From assembly GCA_964347835.1 (NCBI GenBank), contig CAYFZR010000032.1, positions 41,473 to 84,767 of the forward strand: 43,295 nucleotides of DNA. The letters run 5' to 3'. The position numbers were made by a program, and so were the translations under genes. This stretch comes from CAYFZR01 sp964347835 [NCBI: uncultured archaeon]. GTDB lineage: Archaea > CAYFZR01. The notes beneath the pieces are model-generated. The model searched no databases. It worked only from the letters and a program-made list of their open reading frames with translations, and was not told where the DNA came from. Positions 33,662 through 42,126 of the stretch are shown here, in pieces; position 1 is the first letter of the stretch, and every line of letters starts with the position of its first letter.

Positions 33662-33991
33662 TTATTTCTTCTTTTTCTTGTATTTCTTTTCAAGATTGCT
33701 GATCTGTCTTTCTAGCCTTCTCAACTCTTCCATGATCTCCTCAGTTGTGTGTTCCACTAACTGTTCTTCTACTTTTGAAACCCTTTTTTCTAACTCTTCT
33801 TCCACTCTTTTCAATTCATATAAATCAAAAACAATTTTTTCAATTTTCTTCTGCCTGGGCACTATCTCTTCGTCAAAAAACGTTACCTGCTCTTTCAACG
33901 TAGAAATTTCTTTTTCCAATATATGTATAATTTCTATTACATGTTTGAGATTGGTTTGTAACTTTTCGACGTTTATCTCGTTGACCTTCAT
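33662..33991 (-). CDS. Coiled-coil protein of unknown function
   Basis: 109 residues, almost entirely heptad-like and rich in Glu, Lys and Leu (for example VIEIIHILEKEISTLKEQV, KRVEEELEKRVSKVEEQL, EIMEELRRLERQISNLEKK), ending in a run of lysines. No other domain. It is divergent from the MutS-like gene, sharing a 63-base intergenic space, so the two may be co-regulated. A complex with that ATPase is possible but not shown. Confidence 0.65.
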   Translation of the reverse strand: MKVNEINVEKLQTNLKHVIEIIHILEKEISTLKEQVTFFDEEIVPRQKKIEKIVFDLYELKRVEEELEKRVSKVEEQLVEHTTEEIMEELRRLERQISNLEKKYKKKKK

Positions 33992-34054
33992 TCAACTACT
34001 CTCCGTCAAAGAAACATGTAAGACTTTTATTACATTCCTCAAATTTATAGTTTC

Positions 34055-36004
34055 ATGTTATACGATATACCGGGAATTGGCGAAAAGACTTATAATCGTC
34101 TTTTGTATTTTTTTGGAGACGAAGCATCGATATTAGAATGCTTAGAGTCTAAGGATCTATTTGAACTATCGAAAGTACCAGGAATCAGTCCTAAAAAGGC
34201 GTTGGATATAATAAGATTCTACAACTTGAAAAAACAAGGAAAATCATTTCAACCAATACTGAGGACATTTTTTTCTGAAGCAATGCATGAGAAGATAATA
34301 AGTACCATCGTATCATATGCAACCTCTTATTTAGTGAAAAACCAGTTAAGGTTACTCTATCCAACTACAGATATAAAAGAGATTGAAACAAGAAAAAAAG
34401 ACATCTTAGAAGCAAAAGAATGGGCAAAGAATATAAATATAGAAAGAGAAGCCTTTAAAAGGCTTTTAGAGTGTGATCCAAGCAATTTTGTTCTTAAAGA
34501 CGATGCTAAGGTCTTAGTAACAGATGATCAAGATGTTTACGAGTCTCTGCTTGAGTATCAGAAATACTGCGATGTGAGATTGATTGAGGATTCATCCCAA
34601 TTAAATGAATTCATTAAGAATTATTTCGCTGTTATTTACGTATACAAGACGCCTACATATGATTTCATTGAGTCTGTGGAACCTTCCACCCTGGATGATT
34701 TTTATCTTCCTGAAAAAATATTGAGCGTGTTAATAAGGCATCTTACCCTATTTTTAAATTCCATTAGATTGAATGAAACATGCGATACAGATTTTTCAAA
34801 TTACGTGGATATGGTTCAGGAACTGGATCAACTTGGTCAAGATACAAAGGATCTCAAAGAGAAGTTGAATAATATTTGGGAATACGCAAACGAATTAGAA
34901 AGTCACTATAATGAGATTTTGAAGGGTAAAATAGACAAAATTGAGTTAGAAAAAGAAATTTTTCTCGACATGGTTAAGAGAAGTTACGAAGGTTCTTTAG
35001 AATGGGACTCTCTGCTTCCAGATTTCTTCGAAAAACTCAATAAAGTATGTTCTGAGATGGAAGAAGAATTGGTTAATTATTATAACGTAATGAATGATTT
35101 TGAGTTAGTAGAGCGAAGATACCCCATTAGATTTAATCGAGATGCCCTTAGAGAATATGGAAATTTAGTTAGAAAAGAGATATACCGCCAAGAATTCGAT
35201 GAAAAAAAGAGAGTCGCAATGAAATACAAATCAGTATTAGAAGAGATCCCAGAAATGTTAAAAAAGATCCATGAATTGGATTTAAAATTTGCGCTAGGAA
35301 GTTTTGCCCTAGATTATGATTTAAGAGACTTTGAAATAAGTAATACCTCTTTAGGATTTAAAAAAGCGAGAAATTTATATATTGAAGATCCTCAGCCCAT
35401 AAACTATGGAATAGGTGATTATGCAGAGCCAAATTCTCGAATAACAATATTAACAGGTGCAAACAGCGGAGGAAAGACTTCTCTCCTTGAAACAGTATTG
35501 CAATTACAAATACTCGCACAAATGGGTTTCCCTGTGCCTTGTGAGCACGCATTGATAAAGATATTTGATGAAATTTACTATTTTGCAAGACATAAAGGCT
35601 CTACTGATGCTGGCGCATTAGAAAATTTTTTGAACATGTTAATGCCTCTATTAAAAACGCAAGGGAGAAAAATAATATTGGCAGATGAGATAGAGGCGGT
35701 TACAGAGCCAGGAGCAGCAGCAAAACTTATTTCCGGTCTTATAAACTACCTCGTTAGAAGTACTGAGAACTATGGCATAGTTGTTACACATTTAGGAGAA
35801 GATATTAGCGATAAAGTAAACGCAAGAATAGATGGTATCGAAGCCGAGGGACTGAATCCAGATCTAAGTTTAAAGGTAGATCACAATCCTAAATACAACG
35901 TGATAGCGAAAAGCACACCAGAGTTGATAGTAAGAAAGATGCATGGATTATCTGAAGATTTAACTGAAAAAGAATTCTTAGAGAACATCTTAAATTACTT
36001 TTGA
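34055..36004 (+). CDS. Helix-hairpin-helix MutS-like ATPase
   Basis: 649 residues. The N-terminus carries a helix-hairpin-helix pair (YDIPGIGEKTYNRLL and LSKVPGISPKKALDII). A long helical middle (about 250-420) could form a clamp/lever, and the C-terminal ATPase is MutS-like: Walker A ILTGANSGGKTSLLETV, a conserved STDAGALENFL block and Walker B KIILADEIEAVTEPGAAA, then THLGEDI. It lacks the mismatch-reading domain I and the Smr nuclease of bacterial MutS2. Archaeal proteins of this layout probably bind branched or damaged DNA rather than mismatches. ATG start; the gene stands alone, divergent from a coiled-coil gene. Confidence 0.8.
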   Translation: MLYDIPGIGEKTYNRLLYFFGDEASILECLESKDLFELSKVPGISPKKALDIIRFYNLKKQGKSFQPILRTFFSEAMHEKIISTIVSYATSYLVKNQLRLLYPTTDIKEIETRKKDILEAKEWAKNINIEREAFKRLLECDPSNFVLKDDAKVLVTDDQDVYESLLEYQKYCDVRLIEDSSQLNEFIKNYFAVIYVYKTPTYDFIESVEPSTLDDFYLPEKILSVLIRHLTLFLNSIRLNETCDTDFSNYVDMVQELDQLGQDTKDLKEKLNNIWEYANELESHYNEILKGKIDKIELEKEIFLDMVKRSYEGSLEWDSLLPDFFEKLNKVCSEMEEELVNYYNVMNDFELVERRYPIRFNRDALREYGNLVRKEIYRQEFDEKKRVAMKYKSVLEEIPEMLKKIHELDLKFALGSFALDYDLRDFEISNTSLGFKKARNLYIEDPQPINYGIGDYAEPNSRITILTGANSGGKTSLLETVLQLQILAQMGFPVPCEHALIKIFDEIYYFARHKGSTDAGALENFLNMLMPLLKTQGRKIILADEIEAVTEPGAAAKLISGLINYLVRSTENYGIVVTHLGEDISDKVNARIDGIEAEGLNPDLSLKVDHNPKYNVIAKSTPELIVRKMHGLSEDLTEKEFLENILNYF

Positions 36005-36219
36005 ATCGAAAGTATTTTAAGTCAACCTTCCATAATAATAGCAGGTAGGGGTATCGGAGCAAAATTATAATCGATAGATTGTCCCTGTAGATTGAGGTAG
36101 AGAATTCAGTTGAAGAAAGATACCTGCGATTAAAAGATATGGAGGGATGGCGGGAAAATATTGTAAATTTTTAGTTCTCAGAGGCAGGTACATCCCAAAA
36201 AAATTTTAAGGTGAATGAA

Positions 36220-36894
36220 TTGAGAACGCCACTAATAGTACTGAACTTCAAAACTTATATCGAGGCTACTGGAAAGAAGGCTTATGAATTATCAAAGACG
36301 TGTGAATATGTTTCTAAAGAATATGGGGTAGAGATTGCTGTAGCGCCTCAGACCGTGGATATACCTATGATGGAAGGTCTGGATATACCTTTACTCGCGC
36401 AACATATCGATCCCATCAAACCAGGAAGCAATACTGGAAGTATATTGTTAGAGGCTTTAAAAGAGGCGGGCATAACTGGGACATTAATAAATCACTCAGA
36501 GAAGAGATTAGAAATTGCTGACATTGATTTTTTGGTCAAAAGATGTAGAGAGTTTAAGCTAGAAAATGTGGTGTGCACGAATACTGTTGAGGTTAGTAGA
36601 GCTATATCTGCTTTATCACCAGATTTTATTGCAATAGAACCGCCTGAACTCATTGGTACAGGGATACCGGTCTCTAAAGCAGATCCTGAGATTGTAGAAA
36701 ATTCCGTAAAGGCAGTGAGGGAGATAGACCCCGAGGTTATAGTTTTATGTGGCGCTGGCATAAGTACAAATGAGGATGTAATAGCAGCGCTGAAATTAGG
36801 TTCAAAGGGTGTATTACTGGCTTCTGGCATTGTAAAAGCAAAAGATCAAAGAGAAGCATTAAAAAATTTAGTAGAAGGAATTAATGAATTGTAG
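36220..36894 (+). CDS. tpiA: Triosephosphate isomerase
   Basis: Interconverts glyceraldehyde-3-phosphate and dihydroxyacetone phosphate. The archaeal short form is about 224 residues: LIVLNFKTY (catalytic Lys), TLINHSEKRL (catalytic His), IAIEPPELIGTGIPVSKADP (catalytic Glu, loop 6) and LCGAGISTNEDV (phosphate binding). The GTG at 36211 is in frame, but AAGGTGA (36208-36214) is spaced correctly for the TTG at 36220, giving MRTPLIVLNFKTY. It precedes pgk by eight bases. The 215 bases upstream hold no gene that I can see. Confidence 0.96.
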   Translation: MRTPLIVLNFKTYIEATGKKAYELSKTCEYVSKEYGVEIAVAPQTVDIPMMEGLDIPLLAQHIDPIKPGSNTGSILLEALKEAGITGTLINHSEKRLEIADIDFLVKRCREFKLENVVCTNTVEVSRAISALSPDFIAIEPPELIGTGIPVSKADPEIVENSVKAVREIDPEVIVLCGAGISTNEDVIAALKLGSKGVLLASGIVKAKDQREALKNLVEGINEL

Positions 36895-36902
36895 GGGAAA
36901 AT

Positions 36903-38144
36903 ATGTTAGAACTCGATTTTTTAACCATGGAAGATTTGGCGTTAGAAAAACGTGTAGTATTACTTCGAATAGATATTAACGTCCCTATAGAGCCTGAGAG
37001 TGGAGAGATACTGGATGATACTAGACTTATGAGTCATGCAATCACTATAAAAGATCTTGTAAACGAGAATGCCAAAGTAGTTTTGTTATCTCATCAAAGT
37101 AGACCTGGAAGAGAAGATTTTACCACGTTAGAGACTCACGGAAAGCATTTAGAAGAAATATTAGACATGCATGTGGAATACGTAGATGATATCTTCGGAA
37201 GCAGAGCGAGAGATTCAATTAGGAGGTTAGATCCCGGGGATGTATTATTACTGGAAAACACTAGATTTTACTCAGAAGAAAACTTGTGTATAGCGAAAAA
37301 TATGATGAGTTCCACCCATTTTATAAAGGGCCTTTATCCACTGGCAGATTACTTCATAAACGATGCGTTTTCAGCGTCACACAGAGCACATCTATCAATT
37401 GTAGGTTTTACAACCGTATTGCCATCTGCAGCAGGTAGGATTATGGAAAAAGAAATTATGGCCCTTAATAAAGTACTAAAAAATCCCGAAAGACCGTGCA
37501 TATTTTTGTTAGGTGGTGTAAAGGCGGATGATTCTTTTAAAGTTATAAAAAATGTCTTGGAGAATGGTAAGGCAGACAAGGTACTAACCACGGGAATTGT
37601 CGCGAACATATTCTTGCTCGCAAAAGGAGTTGATATAGGAAAGGTAAACATCGATTTTATAAAGGAAAGAAAATATGATGAACTGATAGAAGAATCAAAA
37701 GAGTTAATCAAAAAATACAGGGATAAAATAAGCACTCCTTATGATCTCGCAATATCTAAGGATGGAGAGAGAGTTGAAGTATTGTTTACCGGCGTTCCCG
37801 ACGACAAATTGATCTACGATATAGGCCTAGAAACCATCTTTCGGTATTCTAAGGAGATATATGGGGCATATACTGTTGTGGCAAACGGTCCTGCCGGTAT
37901 TTTCGAAGAGAAGGGATTTGAAATCGGTACAGAAGAACTAATGGGTGCAATATCAGGATCAAAAGCCTTTTCTGTAATAGGAGGAGGACATTTAGTAGCC
38001 GTAGCTGAAAGTGCAAACGTCAAAGATGACATTTCCCACGTATCCACGGGAGGAGGAGCCTGTATCTCATACCTAGCAGGAGAGCCTTTGCCTGGTTTGG
38101 AGGCATTGAAAGAGGCGGCAGAAAGATTTAAGGTGCCCCGGTAG
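36903..38144 (+). CDS. pgk: Phosphoglycerate kinase
   Basis: 413 residues, a normal archaeal length. LLRIDINVP, LLSHQSRPGRED, LLENTRFYSEE, NDAFSASHRAHLSIVGF, the lysine-containing LGGVKADDSFKVI, and the C-terminal SKAFSVIGGGHLVAVAE and HVSTGGGACISYLAGEPLPGLEAL cover the substrate and ATP domains. It forms a glycolytic pair with tpiA. Its last ten bases, including the stop, are also the first ten bases of the tRNA-Thr gene. Confidence 0.97.
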   Translation: MLELDFLTMEDLALEKRVVLLRIDINVPIEPESGEILDDTRLMSHAITIKDLVNENAKVVLLSHQSRPGREDFTTLETHGKHLEEILDMHVEYVDDIFGSRARDSIRRLDPGDVLLLENTRFYSEENLCIAKNMMSSTHFIKGLYPLADYFINDAFSASHRAHLSIVGFTTVLPSAAGRIMEKEIMALNKVLKNPERPCIFLLGGVKADDSFKVIKNVLENGKADKVLTTGIVANIFLLAKGVDIGKVNIDFIKERKYDELIEESKELIKKYRDKISTPYDLAISKDGERVEVLFTGVPDDKLIYDIGLETIFRYSKEIYGAYTVVANGPAGIFEEKGFEIGTEELMGAISGSKAFSVIGGGHLVAVAESANVKDDISHVSTGGGACISYLAGEPLPGLEALKEAAERFKVPR

Positions 38145-38208
38145 CTTAGATCGGTAGAGCGGTTGACTTGTAATCAGCAGGTCGCGGGTTCAAATCCCGC
38201 TCGGGGCT
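38135..38208 (+). tRNA. tRNA-Thr (anticodon TGT)
   Basis: Acceptor GCCCCGG pairs with TCGGGGC (one G-T), D-arm TAGCTTAGATCGGTAGAGC, anticodon stem GTTGA/TCAGC with loop CTTGTAA (anticodon TGT), T-arm GCGGG TTCAAAT CCCGC, discriminator T. No intron. The first ten bases overlap the 3' end of pgk, and a T-run (38208-38216) follows directly as a likely terminator. CCA is not encoded. Confidence 0.94.
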
Positions 38209-38270
38209 TCTTTTTTGAGTTCAAAGCCTAGAAAAAAAGAAAATGCTAAAGCCCTCATAAAAGCTTTTTA

Positions 38271-39083
38271 TCATCCAAATAATTGTTCCCTTATTCTTTC
38301 AGGATCTATTTCTTTGAATTTTTCTTGGATTTTTCTGTTTATTTTTTCTAAAGCTTCCCATAACTCTCTTATCTCAGGAGAAAGCATCCATTCCTCCGGT
38401 TTCGTTGAATATTCTTCTCCTTCACCTATAAAATTGTATATGTAAACGACACATCCCCTGTATTCCTGTTGATTACCCTGCCAACGAGTAAATCTACCGG
38501 GGAATATTCCAGCTAGCCTGCTTCCTCCCCTTAAAGCCAATATCTGGGTAATATCATGCCACGTCTCTAAAAATGCGGTTAAATATTCAGCGCCTGATTC
38601 TTCAATTTTCTCACGTATTGCCCAACCCAATCCGTAGGTAAATCTCTTTTTCCTATAATCTGGATGGGTTCCTAACAATGAATACTCTATCTCAAGATTT
38701 TTATCTTCCTTGGTAAGCAATGCAACTGTAACAAGTTTTCGAGTCTCTGTTTCCTCAACAACTGGCATACAGTGTTTTTTATTTAAACGATCTCCATCCC
38801 ATGTTTCCCTTAACGCTACTTTCTCCTCGTATTCTTCAGGGAACAAAACAAATTCGTATGGAGATCCATATAACTCTGGATAGGACTGTCTCCATAATTC
38901 AGCCACCTCTTCCACATCACCTCTTCCAATCATTCTAACCCTGTATTTCCCGTTTAAAAAAGGGCCTAATGTAAAGTCAGGCCAAATAACCTTTTTTTCT
39001 TTTATTTTTCTCGTTTTACATGTTTTCCCCATCTCTTTGAAGGGACGATACTTTGACATATCCAACATCATAAAAAACACCAC
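38271..39083 (-). CDS. GNAT-like acetyltransferase protein
   Basis: 270 residues. The middle looks like a GNAT domain: VRMIGRGDVEEVAELWRQSYPEL, MPVVEETETRKLVTVALLTKEDKNLEIEYSLLGTHPDYRKKRFTYGLGWAIREKIEESGAEYLTAFLE, where THPDYRKKRFTYGL resembles the acetyl-CoA pyrophosphate loop (R/Q-x-x-G-x-G/A) in weakened form. The C-terminal 70 residues are helical and charged. The substrate is unknown. Several Met codons lie within the first ten residues, so the exact start is uncertain. Confidence 0.6.
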   Translation of the reverse strand: MVFFMMLDMSKYRPFKEMGKTCKTRKIKEKKVIWPDFTLGPFLNGKYRVRMIGRGDVEEVAELWRQSYPELYGSPYEFVLFPEEYEEKVALRETWDGDRLNKKHCMPVVEETETRKLVTVALLTKEDKNLEIEYSLLGTHPDYRKKRFTYGLGWAIREKIEESGAEYLTAFLETWHDITQILALRGGSRLAGIFPGRFTRWQGNQQEYRGCVVYIYNFIGEGEEYSTKPEEWMLSPEIRELWEALEKINRKIQEKFKEIDPERIREQLFG

Positions 39084-39167
39084 AGTTAACTCTACGCCGT
39101 TTATTATCTATTTATTCTAAATTCTTCTTAATTAATTTACATTCCTGTATGCACAATTTATGATGAA

Positions 39168-39266
39168 AGAGTAAATCTCGACAAGCAGTCAATTCTAATT
39201 AAATAGGTTAGGTTTAAGTTATTTATATTTGTTATTATTTATAGATCAATAATTTATAGATCAATA
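39168..39266 (+). promoter_or_regulatory. Promoter region of the first CARDB/CGP-CTERM gene
   Basis: Contains an upstream block (39168-39206, core GACAAGCAGTCAATT), a TATA box TTTATATT at 39222-39229, and a perfect 15-base tandem repeat (39237-39251 and 39252-39266) between the TATA box and the start. The block and TATA box recur before the two paralogs. Start codon TTG with GGAGGGG at 39274-39280. Confidence 0.6.
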
Positions 39267-39287
39267 AAAAAAAGGAGGGGAATTTTC

Positions 39288-40532
39288 TTGAGGAGTATAA
39301 TCTTTATTTTGGTAATAGCGATCATTGCCATGCCGTTTGCGCTTTGTTTTAACGGGATATATCCTACAATAACACCAGTTCCTAAACCAACATTCCCGCC
39401 TCTAACCACAACGCCGCCTCCACTCCCGACTCCTCCTCCTACAACAACTCCTCCTCCTACAACAACGCCGCCTCCGACATTACCACCAGCAAAACCAGAT
39501 TTAAGAGTTACAGAAATATCATGGAGTCCTACTACCCCTTACACAGCTCAACCTACAATCATAAGGGTTAAAGTGAAAAACTCGGGCACTAAAAGCGCGA
39601 TGGCATACGTAAAGATCTACATAGGACGAATAATTTGTGGAAAATCTTTAGGAACTCTAGGACCGGGAGATGCTGGGACATTAACTTTTTCTGGTTGCGT
39701 CATTTCATTCTCCGCTCCAGGAACCTATTCAATAACCGCAATTGTAGACCCTGATGATGATGTAGCAGAGTCGAACGAGGGTAACAACGAGGAAACCAGA
39801 GAAATAACGGTAAAAGAGGAAATTAAGGGTGGAATAAAGGGGACAGTTCTCTGCGGAGGAAATCCCTTGTCCAACGCTCAACTTACTATAACGGGTCCGA
39901 GTCCTTCTACTGCGATAGCATGGTCAGGCTTTTCAGATGCAGCAGGAAATTATGATACGGGCTTAACTCTCTCTCCAGGCACGTATAAAGTTATTATAGC
40001 CAAGTCAGGTATAAGTTTCACGCCCACAACCGTCACGTTATCCGTCAATCCAAATCTCTATTCTACTCAAAACTTCGCGTGCGTAGAATTAGAGGAAAAA
40101 GGAGGAATAAAAGGAACAGTACTCTGCGGAGGAAATCCCTTGTCCAATGCTCAACTTACTATAACGGGACCGAGTCCTTCTACTGCGATAGCATGGTCTG
40201 GGTTTACTGATTCAGCGGGAAGTTACGATACAGGTCTAACTCTCTCTAAAGGCACATACACGGTAAAAGTAAGCTTTACAGGACAAAGTTTTACTCCATC
40301 TCCGGGTACCGTAATAGTTAGTTCAAATAATTATGCGATTCAGAATTTCCAGTGTATAGAGGTTGTTACAACCGCTCCACCAATAACGCAAACGACTGCG
40401 CCTCCCGCGCAAACAGCTCCGCCTAAAAGAGAGATCGAAGTTCCAGGATTTAAAGTAACCTGCGGACCCACGCTTCTATTGTTAATAGCGTTGCTACCGG
40501 TTTTAATATATGCAATGAGGAGAAGGCCATAA
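39288..40532 (+). CDS. Surface protein: CARDB, two beta repeats, CGP-CTERM tail (paralog 1)
   Basis: 414 residues. Signal peptide 1-20 (IFILVIAIIAMPFALC), a Pro/Thr stalk about 30-68 built on PPPTTT, a CARDB adhesion-type domain 69-177 ending in the hallmark DDDVAESNEGNNEETREI, two 90-residue CnaB/carboxypeptidase-regulatory-like beta repeats (181-270 and 272-357), a Thr/Pro linker, and the tail TCGPTLLLLIALLPVLIYAMRRRP. The tail fits the CGP-CTERM signal (Cys-Gly-Pro, hydrophobic helix, basic end). Each beta repeat keeps two cysteines (TVLC and QNFxC) that could pair outside the cell. Function is probably cell-surface binding or structure; the ligand is unknown. TTG start. Confidence 0.85.
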   Translation: MRSIIFILVIAIIAMPFALCFNGIYPTITPVPKPTFPPLTTTPPPLPTPPPTTTPPPTTTPPPTLPPAKPDLRVTEISWSPTTPYTAQPTIIRVKVKNSGTKSAMAYVKIYIGRIICGKSLGTLGPGDAGTLTFSGCVISFSAPGTYSITAIVDPDDDVAESNEGNNEETREITVKEEIKGGIKGTVLCGGNPLSNAQLTITGPSPSTAIAWSGFSDAAGNYDTGLTLSPGTYKVIIAKSGISFTPTTVTLSVNPNLYSTQNFACVELEEKGGIKGTVLCGGNPLSNAQLTITGPSPSTAIAWSGFTDSAGSYDTGLTLSKGTYTVKVSFTGQSFTPSPGTVIVSSNNYAIQNFQCIEVVTTAPPITQTTAPPAQTAPPKREIEVPGFKVTCGPTLLLLIALLPVLIYAMRRRP

Positions 40533-40543
40533 TCCAAAAAAAC

Positions 40544-40560
40544 CATTTTTATTTTTTATT
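40544..40560 (+). terminator. T-run terminator after paralog 1
   Basis: ATTTTTATTTTTTATT lies just past the stop, the usual archaeal T-rich termination signal without a hairpin. A similar run follows paralog 2. Confidence 0.5.
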
Positions 40561-40610
40561 CATTTTTATGTTAGGCCTTCAAAATCTATACCGTAGAGAA
40601 TTTTGTTCTT

Positions 40611-40690
40611 AGAGTAAATTCCGACAAACAGTTAATTTTTATTTAAATAGTAAGTATAAATTTTTTTATATTCGTTATTCACAAATATAA
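40611..40690 (+). promoter_or_regulatory. Promoter region of the second CARDB/CGP-CTERM gene
   Basis: Copy of the upstream block (40611-40650, core GACAAACAGTTAATT) followed by a TATA-like TTTTATATT at 40674-40682. The start TTG is at 40715 with GGAGGG in front. Spacing between block and TATA differs by under ten bases from the first and third copies. Confidence 0.6.
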
Positions 40691-40714
40691 ACCAAAAAAG
40701 GAGGGAAAATTTTC

Positions 40715-41956
40715 TTGAGGAGTATAATCTTAATTTTGGTAATAGCGATCATTGCCATGCCGTTTGCGCTTTGTTTTAACGGGATATATCCTACAATAAC
40801 ACCAGTTCCTAAACCAACAATTATTCCTACATTCCCGCCCCTAACCACAACCCCGCCTCCTACAACAACCCCGCCTCCTACAACAACGCCGCCTCCGACA
40901 TTACCACCAGCAAAACCAGATTTAAGGGTTACAGACATTTCATGGAGCCCTATTACCCCTTACGCAGGTCAATCGATAATCGTAAAGGTCAATGTGAAAA
41001 ACTCTGGCGATAAGAGCGCGGTAGCATACGTCAAGATCTACATAGAAGATATAGTCTGTGGAAAATCCTTAGGAACTCTGGGGCCAGGGAATACTGGGAC
41101 GTTAACTTTTTCAGGTTGCGACGTTTCTTTATCTGCCCCGGGAACTTATTCAATAAAAGCAGTTGTAGACCCTGATGATACTGTTAGCGAGTCGAACGAG
41201 GGTAACAACGAGAGAACCGAGCAAATAACGGTAAAAGAGGAAATTAAGGGTGGAATAAAAGGAACAGTTCTCTGCGATGGAAATCCGTTATCCGGTGCGA
41301 AGATTACAGTAACGGGTCCGAGTCCATCTACCGATATAGCATGGTCAGGTTTTTCAGATGCAGCAGGAAATTACGATACAGGCTCAACTCTCTCTCCAGG
41401 TACGTATAAGATTTTTATATCTAAGTCGGGCGTGAGTTTCACACCAACAACCGCAACTGTATTAGTCAAATCAGGTATTTATTCTACTCAAAACTTCGAA
41501 TGCGTAGAGGTAGAGGAAAAAGGAGGAATAAAAGGAACAGTTCTCTGTGGAGGAAATCCCTTGTCCAACGCTCAAGTAACTATAACGGGTCCGAGTCCCT
41601 CTACTGTTATAGCATGGTCGGACTTAACAGATGCAGCGGGAATTTACGATACAGGCTTAACTCTCTCTCCAGGCACATACACTGTAAAAGTTAGCTTTAC
41701 AGGACAAAGTTTTACTCCATCTCCGGGTACTGTAATAGTTAGTTCAAATAACTATGCAATTCAGAATTTCCAGTGCGAGGAGGTTGTTACAACCGCTCCT
41801 CCAATAACGCAAACTGCTGCGCCTTCCGCGCAAACAGCTCCGCCTAAAAGAGAGATTCAAATACCAGGCGGTATAAAAGTAACCTGCGGACCCACACTTC
41901 TATTGTTAATAGCGTTGCTACCGGTTTTAATATATGCATTGAGAAGAAGACCATAG
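40715..41956 (+). CDS. Surface protein: CARDB, two beta repeats, CGP-CTERM tail (paralog 2)
   Basis: 413 residues with the same domain order as paralog 1: signal peptide identical but for one residue, Pro/Thr stalk (about 33-66), CARDB (68-176, ending DDTVSESNEGNNERTEQI), beta repeats 179-267 and 269-356 with the paired cysteines, Thr/Pro linker, then IQIPGGIKVTCGPTLLLLIALLPVLIYALRRRP. Long stretches match paralog 1 almost base for base, mainly the signal peptide, second beta repeat and tail; the CARDB domain has diverged more. Starts with TTG. It has its own promoter copy, so it is not dependent on read-through. Confidence 0.85.
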   Translation: MRSIILILVIAIIAMPFALCFNGIYPTITPVPKPTIIPTFPPLTTTPPPTTTPPPTTTPPPTLPPAKPDLRVTDISWSPITPYAGQSIIVKVNVKNSGDKSAVAYVKIYIEDIVCGKSLGTLGPGNTGTLTFSGCDVSLSAPGTYSIKAVVDPDDTVSESNEGNNERTEQITVKEEIKGGIKGTVLCDGNPLSGAKITVTGPSPSTDIAWSGFSDAAGNYDTGSTLSPGTYKIFISKSGVSFTPTTATVLVKSGIYSTQNFECVEVEEKGGIKGTVLCGGNPLSNAQVTITGPSPSTVIAWSDLTDAAGIYDTGLTLSPGTYTVKVSFTGQSFTPSPGTVIVSSNNYAIQNFQCEEVVTTAPPITQTAAPSAQTAPPKREIQIPGGIKVTCGPTLLLLIALLPVLIYALRRRP

Positions 41957-41966
41957 ATCCAACATC

Positions 41967-41985
41967 CTTTTTTATTTTTTATTTA
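41967..41985 (+). terminator. T-run terminator after paralog 2
   Basis: CTTTTTTATTTTTTATTTA ends the transcription unit 10-30 bases past the stop; archaeal type. Confidence 0.5.
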
Positions 41986-42018
41986 TTAAAAAGATCTGCC
42001 GTAAAGAATCATGTTCTA

Positions 42019-42081
42019 AGAGTAAATTACGACAAACAGTTAATTTTCATTTAAATAGGCAAAGGATAAATTATTTATATT
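42019..42081 (+). promoter_or_regulatory. Promoter region of the third CARDB/CGP-CTERM gene
   Basis: Third copy of the upstream block (42019-42059, core GACAAACAGTTAATT) and the TATA box TTTATATT at 42074-42081. The start TTG is at 42127, preceded by GGGGGGG. Confidence 0.6.
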
Positions 42082-42126
42082 TGTTATTATTTTTAATTAC
42101 ATATGAATTAGGGGGGGAAAATTTTC

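Noticed and set aside
33678-34136. A 152-codon plus-strand frame covering the coiled-coil gene and the divergent promoter.
   Set aside because: It is the complement of Glu/Lys-rich heptads (hence Ser/Phe-rich) and overlaps the start of the MutS-like gene in another frame; the coiled-coil gene has real codon structure.
36040-36190. GCAGGTA at 36043 and 36184 and its complement TACCTGC near 36120, suggesting a structured leader upstream of tpiA.
   Set aside because: The arms are only 7 bases, far apart, with no supporting helices that I could find; insufficient to call an RNA.
39288-39350. The Cys at the end of the signal peptides (PFALC) as a lipoprotein site.
   Set aside because: FALC does not fit a lipobox (no small residue before Cys), and attachment is better explained by the C-terminal tail.
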